DNA from: Branchiostoma floridae
Taxonomy: Eukaryota > Chordata > Leptocardii > Amphioxiformes > Branchiostomatidae
DNA length: 64,000 nucleotides
Assembly (NCBI RefSeq): GCF_000003815.2
Contig: NC_049984.1
Span: 3,439,827-3,503,826, forward strand
Reading direction: 5' to 3'
Shown: in pieces, positions 57,901 through 64,000 of the stretch
How positions within the stretch are numbered: position 1 is the first letter of the stretch
Layout: each line of letters begins with the position of its first letter
Translations under genes and position numbers: made by a program
Notes under the pieces: generated by a model
Told to the model about the DNA's origin: nothing
Databases searched by the model: none
The model's input: the letters and a program-made list of their open reading frames with translations, nothing else

Positions 57901-58972
57901 AGCCGGTAAAACGGCCCTTCGGTGTAACACGACAGATAGTATTCAAAGAAAGTTAGACGAGAATCCCTTAAGTTTTGTAATGAACAGACAATGGGTGTCA
58001 ATTTTTATTCCCTGTCCCTCGCCTGCCACAAGATCAGTGACAATTGGCATGTGTAATTATAAGAATCGACTGAGAAGGCGTGTCCTCGCTAGAAATCTAC
58101 TGGTTGTGGCGCAGTTACAAGCTACCCGCCTCCCCTCACCAAGTACAGTTGTTAGTGAGGGGAGAGTACGGGAGCCCTGAGGCAAGGGGGCATCTCACTG
58201 GAGCTGCGGCATGTTGGCGGTGGTGCTGTGGCCGAACAATTTGACAGAACTCTCAACGAACTCCATCGATAAAAAACGAATCTTTAATGCTTCGTGTATT
58301 TTGTTATCTTTTTAGTAATACTTGTACGTTTTGCATAATATTCCCATTGTAACGTCAAGGGTAACACAAATTCAACCTATAACTCAGCGACGCCGCAAAA
58401 GTACCACAGGCCAGTGAAATATTTCCTTAAACTGACTAGAACGATACTCAGGAAATTTTGAACTGACCTGGCAGATCTAGATCCGCGTTGTACATCGGGT
58501 TCAGCGGCAGGTTGACGATGTCTTCCTCCCGCATCCAGTAGACACCGGCCCTCTTGGCGTTTCTCCGTTTGGGGAGGAGAAATCGCGACGGAGTTTCTCC
58601 GGAAGGACGCGGCGGACCCCCCGAAGTTTCTCCAGAGAGACGCGGCGGTTCTCTCGGAGTGTCTCCGGAGGGAAGAGACGGTCCTCCCTGACGACGACGG
58701 TTCTTTTTCGGGGGAAGAGGCGGTGGCACCTCAGAAGCCTTTTGGAGGGAAGCCATCGGAGTATAGCCGTTGTCTACGATAGGTGACATAGGAGTGTAGC
58801 CAGTGTCTACGAGAGAAGCCATTGGCGTATAGCCATTGTTTACGATCGAAGCCATTGGCATGTAGCCATTTCCCTCACGTGTAGACCCTCCTGGGTCAGT
58901 CAACTCTGCGGCTGTCGGGCTGTTTTTTGCTGTTTGGGTCTGCAGAAGTTCGTCTCCCGGACCCTCCGCCAT
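49616..58972 (-). CDS. NHL-receptor B: paralog of A with a frameshift in the NHL exon
   Basis: Exons on the minus strand: 58972-58468, 53547-53068, 52790-52615, 52428-52324, 51495-51391, 51005-50903 and 50464-49616. Exons 1-6 are open and in phase, with the same plan as A: YMPM/YTPM at 37, 48, 59 and 70, PPPLPPKK, NPMY twice, YEDG twice, and a membrane span with LSLTFVTTVSL. Exon 1 has eight extra residues (TAAELTDP region). Exon 7 has one extra base (an A on the plus strand at 50399) compared with A, about 22 codons in. The six-bladed NHL frame is then intact to TGA at 49618-49616. It is either a very young pseudogene, a population variant or a consensus error. Its acceptor is ATTCAACAG where A has ATTCAGCAG, costing one residue. 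Confidence 0.78.
51586..51932. mobile_element. GGCTCGAAATAC-family element, copy 3
   Basis: Counterpart of 36860-37206 and apparently identical to it by eye. Confidence 0.85.
51965..52064. other. Assembly gap (100 N)
   Basis: The flanks match copy A at 37238 and 37292, so the missing sequence is probably about 53 bases rather than 100. It is intronic. Confidence 1.
53068..53547 (-). CDS. NHL-receptor B exon 2: YEDG/NPMY cytoplasmic segment
   Basis: 160 codons, one fewer than in A. The N-terminal third differs from A (GGPDDGRRQGDQAASG in place of the MAASGGPTADGQAVSG region). The two YEDGxxFGMRLGP units and QLRPNPMYNSNQ are conserved. Confidence 0.82.
53640..54780. repeat. Satellite of ~230-base units in intron 1, copy B
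   Basis: Markers lie near 53659, 53897, 54137 and 54381, about 238-244 bases apart, followed by a degenerate unit. Confidence 0.85.
54823..54986. repeat. Microsatellite (AGT)n with ATT variants
   Basis: About 55 triplets. The corresponding site in copy A (42752-42771) has only six or seven. Confidence 0.95.
55341..55649. mobile_element. PIF/Harbinger-like element with TAA duplication, private to copy B
   Basis: Ends AGGTGGGGTCACACCTGCGT and its complement, with imperfect pairing continuing about 85 bases (CCAGGCTCCACAGGTCG on both arms). TAA flanks both sides (55338-55340, 55650-55652). Copy A at about 43138 reads GGTAAGGAAAG, the empty site. Confidence 0.85.
56120..57300. repeat. ~345-base tandem units in intron 1, copy B
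   Basis: Units marked by TGATTTACATGAAAACTCATGACTGGAATAT-like words and CCTCTAAAACAGGTAT recur with variable spacing (56135, 56300, 56650), with a degenerate one near 57230. Confidence 0.6.
58468..58972 (-). CDS. NHL-receptor B exon 1: YxPM repeat tail
   Basis: ATG at 58972 in the same context as A. The four 11-residue YxPM repeats are perfectly preserved in B (YMPMASIVNNG, YTPMASLVDTG, YTPMSPIVDNG, YTPMASLQ). Differences from A fall mainly before the first repeat and between PPPLPPKK and the Ser-Gly-Glu-Thr repeats. Donor GTCAGT, phase 1. Confidence 0.86.
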
Positions 58973-59458
58973 CTCGCACTCGGACCGCACCCAATCTGGT
59001 GCCGATCACGAAATGCGCTTTCTCCGCTGTGACGTGTTGGAAAAAGCCGACCCCAGTAATTGTCTAGAAATCGGATGTGGCATGTCATAAACATTCAACA
59101 TCCACAACAGCCACTTTTCTATGCTTAGGAGGAATTTTCCAATTTACCGCGAGTTACCTGACTCTTTGACGTAAGAGACCTTTGATATTGTGATATACAC
59201 TGTACACTGTGGTATAACAAACAGGTTGTTGTATGTTATCTGTTTGTCATTATCGAAGGAGCGTCCAGTTTCCAATCTTAAGAAAATGTCCCGAAGAGAA
59301 GGTCCAAAATCATCTTAAATGGACGTGGGGTAGACTTATATTCTGAACAGCGGATAATATAGGCGGAGCGAGCGTCAGTGAGTAAATGCATGTATATATT
59401 CAAGAGATACTGAACATAAAGAAACCTGTTGAGTGTTTTTACCTCCTCAAAGAAGGTT

Positions 59459-59558
59459 NNNNNNNNNNNNNNNNNNNNNNNNNNNNNNNNNNNNNNNNNN
59501 NNNNNNNNNNNNNNNNNNNNNNNNNNNNNNNNNNNNNNNNNNNNNNNNNNNNNNNNNN
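59459..59558. other. Assembly gap (100 N)
   Basis: Sits where copy A enters its TG microsatellite, so the gap is probably a collapsed TG array at the duplication edge. Confidence 1.
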
Positions 59559-59643
59559 TAACGTGGCGTATGAAAGAGATTGTGTATAAGCATTTGTTGC
59601 TCACTCAAGCCTTGTGATACATCACTTTATAGGTGCCTAGAAG

Positions 59644-59678
59644 TTATGCTGGCCTTAACTGAGTTAAGGTCAGCATAA
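59644..59678. repeat. 35-base near-perfect palindrome
   Basis: TTATGCTGGCCTTAACT followed by AGTTAAGGTCAGCATAA around a central G; the arms differ by one mismatched pair. No obvious longer element around it. Confidence 0.85.
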
Positions 59679-61102
59679 TTTCATTTTGATTTTAGAAACT
59701 ACAAAATGCAGGCTACTCCACTAGTCCCATGTTCTTCAAGCTAACTTATCTATGCGTAGTCAAACCAAACCTTATCTGTTGTCCCCAGATTTCAAACATG
59801 ACTTGAAGATTCTACTTGGTAAACTTTCCCACTCATATGAACTGCCCTTTGGTCTGTAGCATATTGTTGGTCCTTAGTTTATTTTATCCGGCCGGATTTA
59901 TATAGGTAGGATTTTGTCATTATATATTTTTAATGGGCTTTTCAAGTAATGACAGCCATTTGATGAATACAAGGTGCTGAGAAGACCTGAAAAAAAAGCC
60001 AGGTTACACAGCCAATTTGAGGGGCCCTGTGTGAAAAACTCGTCTTCTTGTGTGTTGTTTTTGTGAACAATTGGCCGTCTTGGTGGGAACACCGCCCCTC
60101 GTTCGAGCCGAAAACATTTATGATAGAGGAAGTGCCTGTACGTATAGAGAATACATGTACATCGGTAGGGTCTGCATATGGGGTATCGGTCAACTGAAGG
60201 ATGTTAAAGGTCCATGTTTCCCCTCCGGCAAACTTCTCTGGCAGCAAAACTACCATGGCAAATTATTCTCCCTATGATAGCCAGCGTAGTCATTTTGCTA
60301 CAGACGGTATCCCGGTGACAAGGAGTAGGAATAACTATAGCCTCCACAGGCTCTCTGGACCGGAGAGCTATGGGGGCTATAGTTATTCCTTCTCCTATAG
60401 TTATTGAGGCTATAGTTATTTCTAGTGGGTCTGGCGACCCAGTACAAAAAGAAATGATCAGCAAAAATGTATTATGAGCCAACAAAAGAAGACGGAAAAG
60501 CGCTCCAGGCTATGAAGGCTGGAATAACAGTGCGGTATGCCTATTCGAAGAACACGGTATTCATATGGAAATCGACCAGTCGTTGCCGTGACAAAGAGGG
60601 TCATTCATTGAAGATGGAGCGGAAAATGAAGCAAAATATTACCGTAGATCTCAGATAAGTAAAGAAATATATCTTTGTGACGATATGCACTCTTTCTGTG
60701 CTTTAAAAAAGTTGAAATATCGTGGATAGAAACACAAAACATACCCCAGTATCCACTTTGCTCAGCGGTTGGTTTCAATAAAGACTGAACGCAATGATTG
60801 CAATTTGCAAGACAATGTCGTACGTTTGCTAACAGTGCATTTTTCATATGGTTCGCAGGAATCACTATAGTATACCTGTTATATGAAAGGCGTGCTTTGG
60901 CACCTCTGGCCATTCGGAGCAGAAAATAGCAAATATCGAGTATTTTTGGGAGCATTTAGGGGTGACAAAGGTATTGAGCGTAGTCACAACTACAACCGCT
61001 ATAAATCTAAGAATGCGCTATAATTTATACACGAGTGACGAGGCATCCTTCAACCAAATCTTTTCAATACCTACACTGTACGTTGAAGTATGGCGTACGT
61101 AC
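59679..61102. other. Sequence without a recognised gene
   Basis: Apart from the hairpin at 60328-60399 I see no supported gene. Short open frames here lack splice context and family motifs. Confidence 0.35.
60328..60399. repeat. 72-base hairpin with AATAACTATAGCC stem
   Basis: GGAGTAGGAATAACTATAGC at the left pairs with GCTATAGTTATTCCTTCTCC at the right, with further pairing GCTCTCTGG / CCGGAGAGC near the loop. CTATAGTTATT recurs at 60400 and 60412. It may be a small MITE. Confidence 0.75.
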
Positions 61103-61287
61103 CTGTAAGGTATACTTGATCCAACCCAAGCAAAGAGACGAAAGCTGAAGCAAGTATCTCGCAGGAAACTGACGAAAGACTCGATACAAGATCCCTTACG
61201 CGTCACGACATGTGCCAGGGCGGTCGGACAAAGAAAAAGAACCACCAGTTGATGCTTCCCACAATGCACCTCCTGGGTAGTCTGCAC
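61103..61287 (-). other. Possible first exon, paralogous to 15599-15720
   Basis: On the minus strand it ends ATACCTTACAG before GTACGTACG, as in the copy near 15.6 kb. It is open in one frame (LAHVVTRKGSCIESF, CFSFRLFAWVGSSIPY), but the other copy has a stop in that frame, so an untranslated exon or promoter-proximal repeat is as likely. No partner exon is recognised between here and 59559. Confidence 0.3.
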
Positions 61288-62421
61288 TAGTCTTAACCAG
61301 ACTCCCGCCTGGCTGAATAGTGATAGGGGGATTTGGTCAAGTTAGGAATAAAAGTCCAATAGGAGTTGATTGGTCTAGAAGTAAACTTTTTGGCAGGATA
61401 GATGCAAAAGACTGACTGAAAACCCATAGTACTAGTAACTTTTATCCCTATTTGGTCAAATTCTTCTTTAAAAAAAAAAATCCAACTGACACTATCCAGC
61501 AGCTGAGCGAGCCGGCTAATCAACTCATTTGCATCAACATCGCCGTAACTTGTCTTACCCTATTGTTTCATTTAGACTACTAAAATTGTCTTTCTAAGAA
61601 TCTTTTGCATATCAATTCATAGTTTAAAGATATAGAATACTAGTACCTGCTCTCTAACGATATCTCTTCAGTGTCACTGTAGAAAGATGTCTGACCTTTT
61701 CCAAAATCATATCCAGCTTCTTGAGTAATAGCTACTTGGCGAAAGATCATCAACTTTCTATGCAAAAAATGCCCTTATTTGCATAATCTGTTACTGATTA
61801 TGCATTGAGTATTTAAAGAAACATTTAGAACATTAATTGTGAAGCTTACCATCATTTGGCGAATGTGTGTGGTTGCAAAACTGGCATTGGCTTTGTCATC
61901 AGCTTTCTATTAGTGAGGTGAATGGTAACTCTTACAAGTGAGAAACCATGAAAACAAATAGGTAGAACTGTCTGTTTTGATTTGGTATCTGTCCGTCCAA
62001 AGTACACACGCACAGACATGTACATACTAGTACGCATACACACACACACTCGACACACATTGTCACACACACAGTTACACACACACACACACACAGTCAC
62101 ACGCCTACATAACTTTATACATAGTTTACAAACACAAATTACACACAAATATCTATACGTACAAACACTCACAACATCAGTACTGTGAAAGATATTGTTT
62201 CTAGTGTTGGATTAAGTATGACTAAGGAAATGATGACACAACTATCAAACGAGAGAAGAGTTTCACAATATGTTTCATTTTGGTTCAAAACAATAAATGG
62301 AAAAACAATGTTCTTTCTGTCAATTTATTTGTATAAGATTTAGGTATAATTCTTCTGCTAATATCATCATTGGCACACCAGTGATCATAGTTTTCTCTTT
62401 GTCCCTTAACGATTTCTAGAG
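61216..62421. other. Sequence without a recognised gene
   Basis: Contains a CA microsatellite region (62035-62100). Otherwise nothing recognised; the right part is downstream of the kelch gene and may be its 3' UTR. Confidence 0.35.
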
Positions 62422-63770
62422 TCATTGACCGTCTGTTTGATCATCATCATCATCACCATCATCATCAAGAGAGTTGCTTCCATCATCACTGTCCCCCCCT
62501 GGGTCCTCCAGGTCAGGGAACTGGTCCCCCCCTCCGAGTGCAGGGGGGTACATCCGGGCTGCCAGGCACGTGTAGGTGTCAAACACCGACAACCTGTTTT
62601 AGCAAGGACAATATTGGTTTAAGATTTCAATGAAAATAATGAATAATGAATTTTATTGTATATTCAAGCCCCATTGGAGCTAAATTGCATTTACAGCTGG
62701 AGCTAAATACAGTAAGTTACATACAAAGAAAATAATAGGAAAACTATGCTGTGCCTTATCTAAAAGTTTGATATTTATAATATTCTTCTCAGACTCTTTT
62801 TAAAACATGTTATCTGTACAGGTTTGACTGTGATAAAATCTGAACCACCACATTCTAGATAGTGTTACTGAAACTATATGTTATTGAACTAGTTAAACTG
62901 TAATATCCTACACAAAAATTGGACATTACATCTGTCAGATATTACAGTTTAACTTCAACAGTTCAATAATGACAAATGAAATTTCAAGTTATGAAACTAT
63001 ATGTTGTTTATATCCATACATTACCTGATGACTATTACTGATTAGCTATGTTGGTAAAGGCAGTTCAATAGCCTTTCTTGAGGCTGTAGGGGTAGTAGTT
63101 GTTATCCACTGTGTATAGGGCATGATATTGGAAGGCAGAGCCCACCACTTCCCTACTGCCTTTTACTTCACCGTCAGGTACCGATTATTATGGGTGTAGA
63201 ATGGTAAGTGCCTTTTTCAAGAGTACAAGGTTTTCAAGGTAGCATGCTGGGATTTGAACCCAGAACCTCTAGGTTCAGAGCCAAATAGCGATCCCACCTA
63301 GATAACTAGAGAAGAAGCAGAGGAAGCTCAATACAAACCTGTTTGGAATGTCCAGTAAGTGCTCCCACCTGTGCGCTCCTGGGTTATACCTGTACAGAAC
63401 CTTATTCACCAGTGGTTGGTCCGGATCCCGCGCTCGGCTGGCCAATCCGAACAGCTCGTCGTGAGTCTCGGACACGACGAGGTGGAAATAGCTGCAGTCG
63501 GGCAGCTCGCACGTCGCTGTCTTCCACTTGTCGCGAACCGGGCTGTATGACATCATCTTTGTCAGGTCGTAGTCTGTGCAGTAGATCCTCCCGCCGCAGG
63601 AGACGGCGTTGGCGATCCGATCCAGTTTTCCGCGGAGGGATGCACGAGGCTCCCAACTGTCAGCGTTGTGGTCGTAACGCTTTGTCTCCTCGGGACCAAC
63701 GGCGTACAGACGATCGTTTAGACTCACACAGACGGTGTCATCGTCCAGTGGGAGCGACGCTACTTTAAAC
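62422..63770 (-). CDS. Kelch-repeat protein, last two exons (partial)
   Basis: Exons on the minus strand: 63770-63339 (phase 2 at both ends) and 62593-62422, ending TGA; the gene continues beyond the right edge. The first exon has kelch blades: DRLYAVG, RYDHNADSWEPRASL, GGRIYCTDY, SYSPVRDKWKTA, ELFGLASRA and LYRYNPGAHRWEHLLDIP. The last exon finishes a blade (LSVFDTYTCLAARMYPP) and ends in an acidic tail with DDDDGDDDDD. Kelch propellers of the KLHL type are substrate receptors of CUL3 ubiquitin ligases, but the BTB/BACK part is not in the window, so other kelch families remain possible. The acidic tail coincides with a plus-strand CAT/ATC repeat and may vary in length. A SINE and a small inverted-repeat element lie in the intron. 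Confidence 0.85.
62869..63005. mobile_element. Inverted-repeat element flanked by a 14-base direct repeat
   Basis: TTATTGAACTAGTTAAACTG and TAATATC pair with GATATTACAGTTTAAC and GTTCAATAA. TGAAACTATATGTT is present at 62869-62882 and again at 62992-63005. It lies in the kelch intron. Confidence 0.65.
63045..63300 (-). mobile_element. tRNA-derived SINE, minus orientation
   Basis: In reverse complement the head has GAGGTTCTGGGTTCAAATCCC (B box). A body with GAAAAAGGCACTTACCATTC follows, comparable to GGAAAGGCACTTTAC in the SINE at 23520. Divergent from that copy. Confidence 0.6.
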
Positions 63771-64000
63771 CTACAGAAAGATTATTTACAGGGTTTGCAG
63801 GGTTGGACAAGTCCAAGTACGATTTTTCCATTGAGTGAGATTTGTGAATTTTAGAAAACTTTTCCAATCCTGGTTTATTAATTTATAACAATTCTCCACA
63901 ACAGTGGACGGTATGGTGGAACAGATGTTCCTTGTCAAGGTCACCATTCCAAGGTTACCTCATAGGGACACGTGAGTCTAATAACAAACTTATACAACAA

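Larger units (their letters stand above)
48368..59458. repeat. Segmental duplication, copy B
   Basis: Direct copy of 32728-46440. It differs by (GA)n in place of (GGAA)n, no Helitron-like insertion, fewer 230-base satellite units, a longer (AGT)n, a private element at 55341-55649, and a stretch of near-identity around 50880-52215. Confidence 0.92.

Noticed and set aside
1-64000. CRISPR arrays, operons, bacterial promoters
   Set aside because: Eukaryotic sequence with introns. The regular repeats seen are satellites, microsatellites and zinc-finger units, none with unique equal-length spacers.

Overview
This looks like a window of lancelet (amphioxus, Branchiostoma-type) nuclear DNA. It is animal DNA: genes are split by GT-AG introns, the proteins are close to vertebrate families (TP53RK, TPPP, GDAP1, choline dehydrogenase, kelch, C2H2 zinc fingers), and the spaces are packed with short inverted-repeat transposons, tRNA-derived SINEs, minisatellites and microsatellites. 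The lancelet assignment is an inference from the mix of families and the type II membrane NHL-propeller proteins; it was not checked against a database. Four runs of exactly 100 N are assembly gaps.

Layout. 1-4500: first two coding exons of a GDAP1-like gene (minus), with both splice boundaries of exon 2 copied into tandem arrays. 5111-8009: complete four-exon TP53RK/Bud32 kinase gene (plus), head to head with GDAP1. 8200-11000: repeat-rich, with a roughly 1.1 kb imperfect tandem repeat. 11308-12402: twelve-finger C2H2 protein (minus). 13354-18630: transposons, a TACG-rich tandem repeat and a possible 5' noncoding exon. 18631-18950: terminal exon of choline dehydrogenase (plus), with no other CHDH exon in the window. 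19678-23033: 3.36 kb palindromic foldback-like element. 23520-24017: tRNA-derived SINE. 24182-29709: complete three-exon TPPP (p25-alpha) gene (plus), whose first intron holds a head-to-head pair of Helitron-like elements. 29857-32600: small inverted-repeat elements and an older repeat family.

32728-46440 and 48368-59458 are two direct copies of one segment (13.7 and 11.1 kb). Each carries one seven-exon gene on the minus strand. The predicted protein has a long cytoplasmic N-terminus with four evenly spaced YxPM motifs, a proline-rich PPPLPPKK site, two YEDG repeats and two NPMY motifs. One membrane span, a repeated stalk and an extracellular six-bladed NHL propeller follow. Copy A has an intact reading frame (about 768 residues). 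Copy B is identical in plan but has a one-base insertion at the start of its NHL exon. This receptor-like pair is the most interesting content of the window.

59559-64000: hairpins, a possible 5' exon paralogous to the one near 15.6 kb, and the last two exons of a kelch-repeat protein with an Asp-rich tail (minus). The genes are unrelated housekeeping and lineage-specific genes with no shared pathway evident; only the NHL pair is linked by descent.
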